NCBI GenBank assembly: GCA_016649875.1 | Contig: JAENWW010000012.1 | Location: forward strand, 1 to 40,428 | Source: Coriobacteriia bacterium | Lineage (GTDB): Bacteria; Actinomycetota; Coriobacteriia; WRKU01; JAENWW01 | Length of the DNA stretch: 40,428 nt | Direction: 5' to 3' | Shown: positions 7,205 to 16,409 of the stretch, piece after piece | Layout: every line of letters starts with the position of its first letter | How positions within the stretch are numbered: position 1 is the stretch's first letter | The notes under the pieces: model-generated | What the model was told of the DNA's origin: nothing | Databases searched by the model: none | The model's input: only the letters and a program-made list of their open reading frames with translations | Program-made: the position numbers and the translations under genes

Positions 7205-8514
7205 TGCCAACATTGCCAATCGTTGCCGTAGTGGGACGACCAAACGTCGGCAAGTCGACTTTCGTCAACAGGATCGCTCAAACGGAAGATGCGATCGTGC
7301 ACCGTTCGCGGGGAGTGACACGCGATCGCAGCTATCACACCGCCGAATGGTGCGGAAAGCACTTCATGCTCATCGACACGGGCGGTATCGAGATGGCCGA
7401 AGACGACGCTTTTCAGATATCGATTCGCGCCCAAGCCACGGTGGCGACGCGTGAGGCGGATATCATCATCTTTCTCGTCGACGGAAGGGTCGGTGTGACA
7501 GCTGATGATGAATCCGTCGCCCGTATGCTGAAGCGTTCGAACAAACCGATTTTTTTAGTGGTCAACAAAGTCGACACTCCGGGCTCTGAAAAGGAGACCT
7601 TTGAATTTTGGAACCTCGGCCTCGGCACACCCTATCCGATTTCATCGACGCACGGTAACGGGACGGGAGATCTGCTCGATGAGATCGTCAAAGATCTTCC
7701 CGATGCAGAAATGCTTGAAGATGACGGTGCGATTTCGGTTGCAGTCATCGGCCGCCCGAATGCGGGGAAGTCTTCACTGGCCAATAAACTCACCGGCGTG
7801 GATCGCTCGATCGTCTCCGACGTGGCGGGAACGACGCGCGATGCCGTTGACACGACCGTCGTTCATAACGACATCCTCTATCGTTTCGTCGACACGGCAG
7901 GCCTTCGCAGAAAGGGCGCCATAGACGAGGACATCGAATATTATGGATTCGTCCGTGCCATGCGTGCCATCGACCGCTGCGATGTCGCGTTGCTCGTTCT
8001 CGATTCGACGATAGGCTTGACCGACCAAGACCAACGGGTGGCGAGTTTTGCGGCCGACAGAGGCTGCGCCATCATCATCGTGATGAACAAGTGGGACTTG
8101 ATGAAAGATGAAGAGGAGCGCGAGAGTTTTATCGCCCATGTCGAGGACAGACTCGGTTTCATCGGGTGGGCTCCGGTCGTTCGCGTAAGTGCTTTGACCG
8201 GCAAGAACGCCGTGAAAATATTCGACCACATCGACGTGGTATATGAAAACTTCTCACAAAGTATCTCGACGAGCAGTCTCAACAAGCTTCTGACCGAGAT
8301 TCGCGATTTCGGGCACACGGTCAACAAGTACGGTAAGTCGCTTCGTATGAATTACGTCACACAGACGCATAAGTCTCCTCCGGGATTCACCTTTTTTGCC
8401 AATTTTCCCAATCTCGTCGATGAAAACTACAAGCGCTATATCGAAAATCGCATGAGAAAGCAATTCGGTTTTTCCGGCACGCCGATATACCTCAAGTTTA
8501 AGAAGAAAGATTAG
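7204..8514 (+). CDS. der: Ribosome biogenesis GTPase Der (EngA)
   Basis: A tandem-GTPase assembly factor of the large ribosomal subunit. The 436 residues hold two complete G domains. The first has GRPNVGKST, DTGGIE and NKVD; the second, from about residue 178, has GRPNAGKSS, DTAGLRRKG and NKWD. A C-terminal KH-like domain begins around residue 350 (NYVTQTHKSPPGFTFFANFP). The one-base overlap with the preceding gene and AAGGAG at 7193-7198 support the start. Assignment is unambiguous. Confidence 0.97.
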   Translation: MPTLPIVAVVGRPNVGKSTFVNRIAQTEDAIVHRSRGVTRDRSYHTAEWCGKHFMLIDTGGIEMAEDDAFQISIRAQATVATREADIIIFLVDGRVGVTADDESVARMLKRSNKPIFLVVNKVDTPGSEKETFEFWNLGLGTPYPISSTHGNGTGDLLDEIVKDLPDAEMLEDDGAISVAVIGRPNAGKSSLANKLTGVDRSIVSDVAGTTRDAVDTTVVHNDILYRFVDTAGLRRKGAIDEDIEYYGFVRAMRAIDRCDVALLVLDSTIGLTDQDQRVASFAADRGCAIIIVMNKWDLMKDEEERESFIAHVEDRLGFIGWAPVVRVSALTGKNAVKIFDHIDVVYENFSQSISTSSLNKLLTEIRDFGHTVNKYGKSLRMNYVTQTHKSPPGFTFFANFPNLVDENYKRYIENRMRKQFGFSGTPIYLKFKKKD

Positions 8515-8527
8515 AGGAGGGGACGCT

Positions 8528-9178
8528 GTGATCTTTTATCGATTCGTCGCCGCCTGTGTGGCCGGCTATTTGCTGGGTGCGATTCCCTTTTCGTTGGTTA
8601 TCGGTAAAACGTTTTTCAAAATCGATCTTCGACGGTTCGGCTCGGGCAGTCTCGGAACAACCAACACGTTGCGTGTTTTGGGCGGTCGAGCCGCTCTCGC
8701 GGTGCTGCTGTTGGATGCGCTCAAAGGGACATGCGCCGTGTGGGTCGCTTGGCTGCTGGTTCCCACGTCCGTTTTCGGTGCATCGACTCACAGTTGGGCG
8801 TTGGTCGTCGGTACGTTCGCCGCGATTTTCGGACACGCATTCTCACCCTATATCGACTTTAAAGGTGGCAAGGGGGTGGCAACGACCGCCGGAGCGGTAC
8901 TTGCGATGCAACCCATCGTCGCTTGCATCCTCATCGTCCTTTTTATCATTATCGTGTATTCCACGCGTTATGTTTCCGTCGCATCTATGGTCGTCGCGAC
9001 GTTATATCCTATAATGGTACTTGTGTTTTACCGTGAGTTGCCGTTCATCTTGTTCGCGTTTATCGCCGCGATATTGATAATTTGGCTCCATCGCGCTAAC
9101 ATCGTTCGCCTCATAGCAGGCGAAGAATCGAAGATTTCTATTAAACACCGGGGCTCGCAGTCTCGCGGCGACCACTGA
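8528..9178 (+). CDS. plsY: Glycerol-3-phosphate acyltransferase PlsY
   Basis: An integral membrane enzyme that transfers an acyl group from acyl-phosphate to the sn-1 position of glycerol-3-phosphate. The three PlsY motifs are visible: GSGSLGTTNTLRVLG near residue 38, GHAFSPYIDFKGGKGVATT near 100-120, and a C-terminal block with IIWLHRANIVRLIAGEE. Hydrophobic segments fit the usual five-helix topology. The GTG start at 8528 follows AGGAGGGG. It stands between der and gpsA, whose product feeds it glycerol-3-phosphate. The basic C-terminal tail after residue 200 is slightly longer than usual. Confidence 0.95.
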   Translation: MIFYRFVAACVAGYLLGAIPFSLVIGKTFFKIDLRRFGSGSLGTTNTLRVLGGRAALAVLLLDALKGTCAVWVAWLLVPTSVFGASTHSWALVVGTFAAIFGHAFSPYIDFKGGKGVATTAGAVLAMQPIVACILIVLFIIIVYSTRYVSVASMVVATLYPIMVLVFYRELPFILFAFIAAILIIWLHRANIVRLIAGEESKISIKHRGSQSRGDH

Positions 9179-9194
9179 TTCGGGAGGCATTTCA

Positions 9195-10187
9195 ATGCAG
9201 GTTGCAGTTATAGGTGCCGGTTCATGGGGCACAGCAGTCGCGTGGTTACTCGACGGCAAGGGTATCGATGTTCGAGTTTGGGCGCGTGAGCCCGAAATCG
9301 CCGAACGCATAAATACCGATCACCATAACCCCGTGTATCTTCCCAAAGTCGAGTTTTCCGATCGGGTCATCTCCTCATCGGACATGCGGTATGTTTTGGA
9401 CGGCGTCCAAGCAGCGGTCTTGGTCACTCCTTCGGTAGGGGTTCGTTCGACCGCAGAACTCATGGCCCCGTATCTGGGAGCGGATGTGCCCGTCGTCGTT
9501 TTGAGCAAGGGCATCGAAATGGGCTCGTCGAAATTGATGACCGAGGTTTTGGAGGAAGTGCTCGGCAATCCGAAACGCCTTGCCGGTCTTTCGGGGCCCA
9601 ACCATGCAGAAGAGGTCAGCCATGCGGTTCCTTCCGCAACGGTCGTCGCTTCGAAAAATCCTCAGACCGCCGAGTTTTTTCAAAAGCTGTTCTCGACACC
9701 TTTTTTCCGGGTGTATACAAGTGACGATATCGTCGGTGTGGAGATGTGCGGAGCGGGCAAAAACATCATCGCCATCGCCTGCGGTTTGTGCGACGGACTA
9801 AGCCTCGGTGACAACACGAAAGCGACGTTGATGACGCGCGGTTTAGCCGAATTGTCCCGCTTGGGAATCACGGTGGGGGCCAACCCTTTGACCTACATGG
9901 GACTCGCGGGAATGGGCGACTTGATAGTGACGTGCACTTCCAAGCATTCGCGCAACAGGGCTCTCGGTGAGCTTGTCGCACGCGGCGGGTCGCTCGATGA
10001 ATATCAAGAGCGAACGAAAATGGTCGTCGAGGGTGCCGTGGCATGCAAGGCGATTCGTGAACTCGCTCACGAAAAAGGTATCGAAATGCCCGTGACGAAC
10101 ATGGTTTACCAGATTTTGTACGAAGGACATTCACCCATCGAAGCCGGCGAGTGCTTGATGGAGCGCCCGCTACGCGAGGAGCGATGA
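9195..10187 (+). CDS. gpsA: NAD(P)-dependent glycerol-3-phosphate dehydrogenase
   Basis: Reduces dihydroxyacetone phosphate to sn-glycerol-3-phosphate for phospholipid synthesis. The Rossmann signature is VIGAGSWGTAVAW at the N-terminus. Other markers are LSKGIEM near residue 103, LSGPNHAEEV near 133, the catalytic lysine region CGAGKNIIAIACG near 188 and GMGDLIVTCTSKHSRNR near 243-260. Length (330) is standard. The start follows a GGGAGG site, 16 bases after plsY. The end overlaps the beginning of the rpe region (ATGA), suggesting coupling. Confidence 0.96.
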   Translation: MQVAVIGAGSWGTAVAWLLDGKGIDVRVWAREPEIAERINTDHHNPVYLPKVEFSDRVISSSDMRYVLDGVQAAVLVTPSVGVRSTAELMAPYLGADVPVVVLSKGIEMGSSKLMTEVLEEVLGNPKRLAGLSGPNHAEEVSHAVPSATVVASKNPQTAEFFQKLFSTPFFRVYTSDDIVGVEMCGAGKNIIAIACGLCDGLSLGDNTKATLMTRGLAELSRLGITVGANPLTYMGLAGMGDLIVTCTSKHSRNRALGELVARGGSLDEYQERTKMVVEGAVACKAIRELAHEKGIEMPVTNMVYQILYEGHSPIEAGECLMERPLREER

Positions 10188-10189
10188 AC

Positions 10190-10897
10190 ATGAGTTCGAA
10201 TTCGGTGTTTTCGACGAAAGAACCCGGGCATCTGTTTATTTCGCCGTCACTTTTATCTGCCGACTTCACGGCACTGGGGGCGGCGGCGCAGTTGGTGGAA
10301 CGCGCCGGTGCCGATATGATCCACATCGATGTGATGGATGGACACTTCGTGCCGAATCTCACCTTCGGCCCTCCCGTGATCAAAGCGCTGAAAAAAGTGA
10401 CTTCGTTGCCGCTCGATGTGCATCTCATGATTGAAAACACCGACGAAACCTTAGGGTGGTACCTCGATGCCGGTGCCGATCTCATCACCGTACATGTGGA
10501 GAGTTGCGTTCACTTGCATCGGGTGATTTCACGCATCAAGGAATCGGGCGCCGCAGCCGGTGTATCTCTCAATCCGGGGACACCTCTGTGCACCGTGAAG
10601 CCGGTTCTGGCCGATGTCGACATGGTATTGCTGATGAGCGTCGACCCCGGTTTCGGCGGTCAGTCTTTCCTCGAGGGTACCGTCGGACGCATCGAAGGCC
10701 TTCGCGGTCTGTGCCTCGAAGAGCACGTTTCACCCGTCATACAGATCGACGGTGGAATCAATACCTCGACGGTGGTGAAAGTCGCCCGTGCCGGTGCCAC
10801 CTGTTTTGTCGCCGGCAATGCGATCTTCGGTGCTTCCGACGCGCAAGCCGCTGTCGGCGAAATTCGCGACGCGGCATATCGCGCGTTTTTAATGTAG
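10190..10897 (+). CDS. rpe: Ribulose-phosphate 3-epimerase
   Basis: Interconverts ribulose-5-phosphate and xylulose-5-phosphate in the pentose phosphate pathway; ribulose-5-phosphate is also the substrate of RibB downstream. The (beta/alpha)8 motifs are SPSLLSADF, HIDVMDGHFVPNLTFGP, VHLMI, MSVDPGFGGQSF and QIDGGIN. An ATG at 10190 has the better spacing (8 bases) to AGGAG at 10177-10181. A second in-frame ATG at 10184 overlaps the gpsA stop as ATGA and would add two residues. The N-terminal 15 residues before FISPSLL are longer than in many homologues. Confidence 0.93.
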   Translation: MSSNSVFSTKEPGHLFISPSLLSADFTALGAAAQLVERAGADMIHIDVMDGHFVPNLTFGPPVIKALKKVTSLPLDVHLMIENTDETLGWYLDAGADLITVHVESCVHLHRVISRIKESGAAAGVSLNPGTPLCTVKPVLADVDMVLLMSVDPGFGGQSFLEGTVGRIEGLRGLCLEEHVSPVIQIDGGINTSTVVKVARAGATCFVAGNAIFGASDAQAAVGEIRDAAYRAFLM

Positions 10898-10949
10898 GGT
10901 GTATCATCGGTAGTCAGTGTCAGTGCTAGTTGAGAGAAGGACGGTGGAT

Positions 10950-12086
10950 ATGCGTCTTATTTCCGATTCTTTCAGAATAATCGGTCGGCCGTTTCTCGCA
11001 CGCGCATATGAACTTGCGCTTGAGGGAGGGGCACGTACCGCCAGTCCCAACCCCATGGTCGGGTGCGTCGTCGTGTCCAAAGGCGTCGTGGTGGGAGAGG
11101 GCTATCACGAACGCGCCGGCGAGCCTCATGCAGAAATCGTCGCTTTGGAACATGCCGGTGAAAAAGCGAACGGCGCGACGGTTTATGTGACGCTCGAGCC
11201 GTGCAACCATACCGGCAGGACGGGGCCCTGCGCGCAGGCTTTGATCGAGGCGCAGGTCAAGCGCGTCGTGATAGGCGCTCCGGACCCCAACCCGAAGGCC
11301 ATGGGGGGAGCAAAGGCTCTCAGCGACGCAGGAATCGACGTGGAGTTCGTCGACGATCCGCGTCCGTTCGAAGAGTTGACACGCGGTTGGGCAAAACGTC
11401 TGCGGACGGGCAAGCCTTATGTGCGGGTGAAGCTCGGTACTTCTTTGGATGCGGCGATCTCAATAAGTCGCGATTCCCAGACGACCATCACAGGAGCCTC
11501 GGGGGCAGAAGTCACCCGTCGTCTGCGCAAGTATGCCGACGGCGTGCTCATATCGGCATCGACGGCGATCGCCGATAACCCCTCGCTCACATTGCGCGGT
11601 ATCAACGGTGAGCTTCTTGAAAACCAACCGAAGCGATACATACTGGTGCGTGTCCATGTTCCTCCGCGCGATCTGAAGGTATTTACCGACGGCGCCGCCG
11701 AGACCGTTATTTTATGCCCCGACTCGTTTGATGAAGATACCTTTGAGGGGTATAACGCAAAGGTTGTGTTTTATCCGATATCCGGTGGGCTCAACGCCGC
11801 GCTCGAGGCGATCGGCACTCTCGGTGTCAATTCGATTTTGATCGAGTCGGGACAGCGTTTGTTCACCGAAATCATCAACGGCCGCATACTCGATGAGCTC
11901 GTCACGGTGACCGCGGGCGGGTTCCTCGGAGCCGATTCCCTCAAAAGCTATGATGGCATCGCGACTATCGAGGGCTCGGAAAGTCCGCTTCGTGTCATGG
12001 AGCATCGATTGGTACCGTTCGATACCGCCATTTACGGCGATGTGGTGGCGACCATGTGGCGACCGCGCAGTGAGCGCGAGAAGTAG
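10950..12086 (+). CDS. ribD: Bifunctional riboflavin deaminase/reductase RibD
   Basis: Carries out two successive steps of riboflavin synthesis: deamination of the GTP cyclohydrolase II product, then NADPH-dependent reduction of the ribosyl side chain. The N-terminal deaminase domain has its zinc site in GEPHAEIVAL and PCNHTGRTGPC, with SPNPMVGCV near the start. The reductase domain starts around residue 150 (RVKLGTSLDAAIS) and contains a GVLISASTAIADNPSL block. ATG 10950 follows AAGGA with 8-base spacing; upstream in-frame GTGs give a non-family extension. Length is 378. It is the first of four contiguous rib genes. No FMN riboswitch fits in the 52-base gap before it. Confidence 0.94.
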   Translation: MRLISDSFRIIGRPFLARAYELALEGGARTASPNPMVGCVVVSKGVVVGEGYHERAGEPHAEIVALEHAGEKANGATVYVTLEPCNHTGRTGPCAQALIEAQVKRVVIGAPDPNPKAMGGAKALSDAGIDVEFVDDPRPFEELTRGWAKRLRTGKPYVRVKLGTSLDAAISISRDSQTTITGASGAEVTRRLRKYADGVLISASTAIADNPSLTLRGINGELLENQPKRYILVRVHVPPRDLKVFTDGAAETVILCPDSFDEDTFEGYNAKVVFYPISGGLNAALEAIGTLGVNSILIESGQRLFTEIINGRILDELVTVTAGGFLGADSLKSYDGIATIEGSESPLRVMEHRLVPFDTAIYGDVVATMWRPRSEREK

Positions 12087-12095
12087 GAGATTTTC

Positions 12096-12773
12096 ATGTT
12101 TACCGGAATAATCGAGACGGTTGGAATCATCAGCCGCATTTCGCAGGTTGACGGTGGCGCGCAACTTGAGATATACGCGCCCGATTTCGGTCGCGACATG
12201 GCAATCGGCGACTCGGTTGCGGTTAACGGTGCGTGTTTGACGATTGCGGCATTTTCACGCGGCTCATTCGTTGCGGATGTCAGTCTCGAGACGCTCGACA
12301 GAACGACGATGGGTTTGCTCCATGCACAAGAGAAAGTGAACCTCGAGCGTGCGATGCGCATGTCGGACAGACTCGGCGGGCACATGGTCAGCGGGCATGT
12401 GGATGCGGTGGGCACCTTTCTCCAGCGTCACATTTCGGGGAATTCGACCATTTATCAGTTCGAACTGCCCGATTACCTCGTTGATTACCTCATCGAAAAA
12501 GGTTCCCTGGCGATAAGCGGAATTTCACTTACGATTACGCGAGTCAAGAAAAATATGATTGCGTGTGCGGTCATTCCCCATACAGAAACGTCGACGATAC
12601 TCGGCATGCTGCACGTCGGTGATCGAGTGAATGTCGAGATAGACATGATCGCCAAATACGTCCGCCGATTCAGTACGAATTTCGTGGAGGCAACCGGTGG
12701 TTTCGACGATTACGATAGTGCTGAAAACGGCGACCGCCTCGGAAATAAACTTCGGAATTTTCTCGAAGGCTGA
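12096..12773 (+). CDS. ribE: Riboflavin synthase, alpha chain
   Basis: Dismutates two 6,7-dimethyl-8-ribityllumazine molecules to riboflavin and a pyrimidinedione. Two tandem lumazine-binding barrels are visible. The first begins MFTGIIETVG and contains NGACLTI. The second starts near residue 97 with MVSGHVDAVG and contains EKGSLAISGISLT. The 225 residues match the family apart from a 25-residue polar tail. It lies 9 bases after ribD and 41 before ribBA. Confidence 0.95.
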   Translation: MFTGIIETVGIISRISQVDGGAQLEIYAPDFGRDMAIGDSVAVNGACLTIAAFSRGSFVADVSLETLDRTTMGLLHAQEKVNLERAMRMSDRLGGHMVSGHVDAVGTFLQRHISGNSTIYQFELPDYLVDYLIEKGSLAISGISLTITRVKKNMIACAVIPHTETSTILGMLHVGDRVNVEIDMIAKYVRRFSTNFVEATGGFDDYDSAENGDRLGNKLRNFLEG

Positions 12774-12814
12774 TGCGGCTCTTTTACCAACCCACATACG
12801 GAGATTAAAAAAAT

Positions 12815-14044
12815 ATGAGTATTCAAGAACAGAACGGAAAAGGTAAGTTCTCATCCATCGATGAGGCTTTGGAAGATGTGAAAAGAGGAAAGCCCATCAT
12901 CGTCGTCGATGATGAGGATAGAGAAAATGAAGGAGATGTGGTAATCGCCGCGGCCAAGGCCACGCCCGATACCATCAACTTTTTCATCAAATATGCGCGC
13001 GGGCTCGTCTGCTTGCCGATGATGCGTTCTCGTCTCGATGAGCTGGGCATTCCTCCGATGGTCGAGGTCAATACCTCGGAACAAGGAACGGCGTTCCATG
13101 TATCGATCGGTGCGAAAGGCCGCATCACGACCGGCATCAGTGCCGCCGACAGGTGGGCGACTGTTGACGCGGCAATCGATGCGAACGCGACATCTGATGA
13201 CATTTCGATGCCGGGACACGTGTTTCCTCTCGCCGCACGCGCTGGCGGAGTGCTCGAACGCGCGGGTCACACGGAGGCCGCGGTCGATCTTGCACGGTTG
13301 GCGGGGTTGTATCCTGCCGGTGTCATCTGCGAGATAATCAAAGAGGACGGCACTATGGCACGCCGCGACGATCTGTTCGAATTCGCAGCCGAACATGATA
13401 TGAAAATAATCACCGTCGAAAAACTCATTCGCTATCGACGCCATTCCGAGAAGCTCATCGAGCACATCGCGACCGCCGATATGCCGACACGTGCCGGTTA
13501 TTTCACCGCAGAGGCCTACGAATCCAAAGTCGACGGGCGCACCCATATCGCGCTTGTGGCCGGAGAGATCGGCGACGGTGAGAACGTGCTTGTGCGCGTT
13601 CACTCCGAGTGCTTGACGGGAGACGTCTTTCACAGTCTTCGTTGTGATTGCGGTGCGCAGTTCGACAAAGCGGCCGAGGAGATCCAAAAAGAGGGACGCG
13701 GTATCTTGCTTTACATGGTAGGGCAAGAAGGGCGCGGCATCGGTTTAGGCAACAAGATGCGTGCCTATGAACTCCAGGACAAAGGTGCCGATACCGTCGA
13801 GGCGAACATCGCTCTCGGGTTTGCGCCCGATTTGCGAGAGTACGGCATCGGTGCACAGATCCTCAGCGATTTGGGCGTCAAGTCGTTGCGTCTTTTGACC
13901 AATAATCCCAAAAAAGTCGTCGGCTTGGAAGGGTACGGTATGGAGATACTTTCGCAGGAACCCATAACCGCAGGTGTGAACTCCTGCAATATCGGATACT
14001 TGAGAACGAAGAACGAAAAGATGAACCACAGCTTGGAACTTTAG
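12815..14044 (+). CDS. ribBA: Bifunctional DHBP synthase / GTP cyclohydrolase II
   Basis: A fusion supplying both precursors of lumazine. The RibB half makes 3,4-dihydroxy-2-butanone-4-phosphate from ribulose-5-phosphate; the RibA half opens GTP. RibB motifs are DDEDRENEGDV near residue 30 and RAGHTEAAVDLARLAGL near 148. The RibA half starts around residue 205 and has the zinc ligands in HSECLTGDVFHSLRCDCG and the catalytic GQEGRGIGL. The C-terminal LTNNPKK is typical. Length is 409. An ATG with a GGAG site 10 bases upstream is used. Confidence 0.96.
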   Translation: MSIQEQNGKGKFSSIDEALEDVKRGKPIIVVDDEDRENEGDVVIAAAKATPDTINFFIKYARGLVCLPMMRSRLDELGIPPMVEVNTSEQGTAFHVSIGAKGRITTGISAADRWATVDAAIDANATSDDISMPGHVFPLAARAGGVLERAGHTEAAVDLARLAGLYPAGVICEIIKEDGTMARRDDLFEFAAEHDMKIITVEKLIRYRRHSEKLIEHIATADMPTRAGYFTAEAYESKVDGRTHIALVAGEIGDGENVLVRVHSECLTGDVFHSLRCDCGAQFDKAAEEIQKEGRGILLYMVGQEGRGIGLGNKMRAYELQDKGADTVEANIALGFAPDLREYGIGAQILSDLGVKSLRLLTNNPKKVVGLEGYGMEILSQEPITAGVNSCNIGYLRTKNEKMNHSLEL

Positions 14045-14122
14045 GAAGTTCACGCCGATTCGTTTATGTATGAATGACGGCGACGACAAAACCCGACATT
14101 ACCGAAAGGATAGGGAAACACT

Positions 14123-14590
14123 ATGACTGTATACGAAGGAAATCTCATCGGAAAAGGCTTGAAGGTCGGTATCGTGCTGGGTCGTTTCAACGATCTGCTG
14201 GGATCTCGATTGTTGAGCGGCGCGCAAGATGCACTTATCCGCCACGGCGTCGCAAGCCAAGACATCGATGTCGCATGGGTTCCCGGCGCATTCGAAATCC
14301 CGCTTGCCGCACAAAAGCTCGCCCAAAGCGCGAAGTACGATGTCATCTTGGCACTCGGCGTCATCATTCGCGGAGGGACTCCTCACTTCGAGTATATCGC
14401 GGCCGAGGTGAGCAAAGGCATCGCCAAGGTGATGCTTGATGAGAATGTTCCGGTCATGTTCGGAGTCATCACCGCCGATTCCATCGAACAGGCGATCGAG
14501 CGTGCAGGTACCAAGGCGGGGAACAAGGGCTTTGACGCCGCAGTCGCCGGCATTGAGATGGCTTCTTTGCTGAAATCGATCGGAAAGTAA
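14123..14590 (+). CDS. ribH: 6,7-dimethyl-8-ribityllumazine synthase
   Basis: Condenses the RibBA butanone phosphate with the RibD pyrimidine product to give lumazine. The 155-residue protein has the usual [11 protein letters not shown] block near residue 57, [21 protein letters not shown] near 82-100, and [13 protein letters not shown] near residue 127, which holds the phosphate-binding and catalytic residues. It is the last gene of the rib set and of the whole unit, with a strong terminator 38 bases later. Confidence 0.95.
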   Translation: MTVYEGNLIGKGLKVGIVLGRFNDLLGSRLLSGAQDALIRHGVASQDIDVAWVPGAFEIPLAAQKLAQSAKYDVILALGVIIRGGTPHFEYIAAEVSKGIAKVMLDENVPVMFGVITADSIEQAIERAGTKAGNKGFDAAVAGIEMASLLKSIGK

Positions 14591-14627
14591 CCGACGGGAA
14601 TCGCTTGTCGGGTACAGGGGTATTTTT

Positions 14628-14671
14628 GAGCCGTCAGAGGTGCTATATGTGCCTTCGACGGCTCTTTTTTT
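14628..14671 (+). terminator. Strong Rho-independent terminator after ribH
   Basis: GAGCCGTC (14628-14635) pairs perfectly with GACGGCTC (14656-14663). An inner GAGG/CCTT stem and eight T residues follow. It ends the cmk-ribH unit. Confidence 0.92.
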
Positions 14672-14701
14672 GTGCAATTCGGATGAAGCTTCTTGCAGTT
14701 G

Positions 14702-14729
14702 TTGACATACCTGACAAAAAAGGTAGTCT
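14702..14729 (+). promoter_or_regulatory. Promoter and likely Rrf2 operator of the isc unit
   Basis: A consensus -35 TTGACA (14702-14707) and a TAGTCT -10 (14724-14729) are spaced by 16 bases. The spacer holds an inverted repeat TACC-N10-GGTA, where a dimeric Rrf2/IscR protein would block RNA polymerase. Autoregulation of the downstream regulator is inferred from position. Confidence 0.6.
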
Positions 14730-14769
14730 TTAGAAGTAGGAATTCTGACTCATCTTGTAGGGATTAAGA

Positions 14770-15222
14770 ATGCGACTCACGACGAAATCAGAGTATGCAC
14801 TTCTCGCGACCATCGATTTGGCGGTAGCCATCGGCGACGGTCCGGTGAACGCCCGTACGATTTCTCTCAGGCGAGAAGTTCCGTTGAAGTTTCTCGAACA
14901 GATTCTGCACGGGCTCCGTCAAGCCGATGTCATCACATCTGTGCGCGGAGCTCACGGGGGATTCGTCTTGGCGAAAGATCCCGAGAAGTTGACGGTACTC
15001 GACGTCGTCGAAGCGGTCGAAGGTCCCCTGCAGGCTACGGTCTGTGACTCGGCCAATCAAGCAACCGGGGTGGGATGCACAAAGCAAGCAAATTGTGCCG
15101 CCGCCCATGTTTGGGCCAAAGCCACCAAAGTCCTCAGAGATGAGTTTCAATCGACCACAATCGCCAGTTTGGCCGGTGCGCAAAAGCGCTTCGACAAGGA
15201 AATGAAAAAGGAGATGCAGTAA
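14770..15222 (+). CDS. Rrf2/IscR-like transcriptional regulator
   Basis: A 150-residue winged-helix protein of the Rrf2 family. It starts with the family signature MRLTTKSEYALLATIDLA and has the recognition region REVPLKFLEQILHGLRQADV and the wing SVRGAHGGFVLAKD. Three cysteines (C92, C103, C109; spacing CX10CX5C) lie where IscR holds its Fe-S cluster, although IscR spacing is CX5CX5C. A cluster-sensing role is therefore likely but unproven. It stands directly before iscS and iscU, the standard arrangement for a regulator of Fe-S assembly. A start other than ATG 14770 is not needed. Confidence 0.9.
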   Translation: MRLTTKSEYALLATIDLAVAIGDGPVNARTISLRREVPLKFLEQILHGLRQADVITSVRGAHGGFVLAKDPEKLTVLDVVEAVEGPLQATVCDSANQATGVGCTKQANCAAAHVWAKATKVLRDEFQSTTIASLAGAQKRFDKEMKKEMQ

Positions 15223-15227
15223 CTATC

Positions 15228-16409
15228 ATGACCAGATATCTCGATTACTCGGCAACCACCCCCGTCGACCCTCGCGTGCTCGAGGCGATGCTTCCGTATT
15301 TTACCGAACACTTCGGTAACGCGAACTCGCTTTACGCAATCGGGCGTGACGCTTTCACCACGTTGGAAGAGGCGCGAACGAGCATCGCCGGCAATATCGG
15401 CGCGAAAGCTCCTTCGGAATTCGTGTTCACCAGCGGAGGGACCGAGTCTGACAACATGGCGCTCATCGGAAGCATGAATCGTCTGGCTCCCGACGGTGGA
15501 GGGCATATCGTCACTTCAGCCTATGAGCACCATGCGATACTCGAGCCCGCTCATTGGCTCGAAAAGCAGGGACATGAGGTTACATTGGTCAAGCCCGGCG
15601 CAGACGGTCATATCCATGCCGAGGATGTCGCTGCGGCGATCAAGCCCAACACGAAACTCGTTTCAATCATCCATGCCAACAACGAGGTCGGAGCGATAAA
15701 CGACATCAAAGCGATTTCGGAGGTGGCGCATGCGGCTGGTGCCGTCATGCACACCGATGCGGTTCAGTCACTCGGCAAAATACCGTTTGACGTCGAGGAT
15801 CTCGGCATCGATCTCGCAAGTTTTTCAGCGCACAAAATTTACGGCCCCAAGGGCATCGGCGGACTTTATATCCGTCGCGGCACGAAGCTCGATCCCTTCA
15901 TCAAAGGCGGCGGCCAAGAACAGCGCCGCCGTTCGGGAACGCAAAACGTCGCCGGAGCAGTCGGTTTCGCGAAAGCCCTCGAGCTTATGATTGCAGAGCA
16001 GGAAACGGAGATGCCTCGCTTGGTGGCACTGCGTGATTCGGTCATAGAGCAGGTGCTCGCCCGACTTGAAAACACCATCACATCCCTTGATTCCGGTGAT
16101 CGTCTTCCCAACATCGCGCCCTTGATCGTCAAAGGCGTGGAGGGCGAGTCGATGCTTTTGCAGCTCGATAATCTCGGATTTTCGATATCCACGGGTTCGG
16201 CATGCAGCTCGGGTTCTCTTGAGCCGAGCCACGTTCTCCTCGCGATCGGAATCCCTCAAGTGATTGCGCACGGAAGTCTCAGAGTTTCGTTGGGACGCTA
16301 TACCACTCAGCAAGATATCGATGATTTCGTCGAGGCTCTCGTGCCCATTGTGGAGCGTTTGCGCGCGATGTCACCTGTTTATACCAGAATGTTTTGTTCC
16401 GGCAAATAG
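15228..16409 (+). CDS. iscS: Cysteine desulfurase (IscS/NifS type)
   Basis: A PLP enzyme that removes sulfur from cysteine and passes it as persulfide to the scaffold protein and other acceptors. The 393 residues begin with YLDYSATTPVDPRVLEAM. SGGTESDNMA lies near residue 67 and HTDAVQSLGK near 177. The PLP lysine is in SFSAHKIYGPKG (about K206), and the active-site cysteine loop is STGSACSSGSLEPSH (about residue 327). Four bases separate it from the regulator; the best ribosome site (AAAAGGAG) is distant, about 13-15 bases. The last residues are duplicated in the DNA just after the stop. Confidence 0.95.
   Translation: MTRYLDYSATTPVDPRVLEAMLPYFTEHFGNANSLYAIGRDAFTTLEEARTSIAGNIGAKAPSEFVFTSGGTESDNMALIGSMNRLAPDGGGHIVTSAYEHHAILEPAHWLEKQGHEVTLVKPGADGHIHAEDVAAAIKPNTKLVSIIHANNEVGAINDIKAISEVAHAAGAVMHTDAVQSLGKIPFDVEDLGIDLASFSAHKIYGPKGIGGLYIRRGTKLDPFIKGGGQEQRRRSGTQNVAGAVGFAKALELMIAEQETEMPRLVALRDSVIEQVLARLENTITSLDSGDRLPNIAPLIVKGVEGESMLLQLDNLGFSISTGSACSSGSLEPSHVLLAIGIPQVIAHGSLRVSLGRYTTQQDIDDFVEALVPIVERLRAMSPVYTRMFCSGK

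Noticed and set aside
6302-7243. Long minus-strand ORF of 313 codons opposite the DUF512 gene
   Set aside because: It is a shadow of a well-supported radical-SAM gene, with no family features and a low-complexity basic composition.
10898-10949. Possible FMN riboswitch before the riboflavin genes
   Set aside because: The gap is far too short and contains none of the conserved RFN blocks.
12851-13726. 291-codon minus-strand ORF opposite ribBA
   Set aside because: It is a shadow frame. ribBA on the other strand has complete catalytic motifs.
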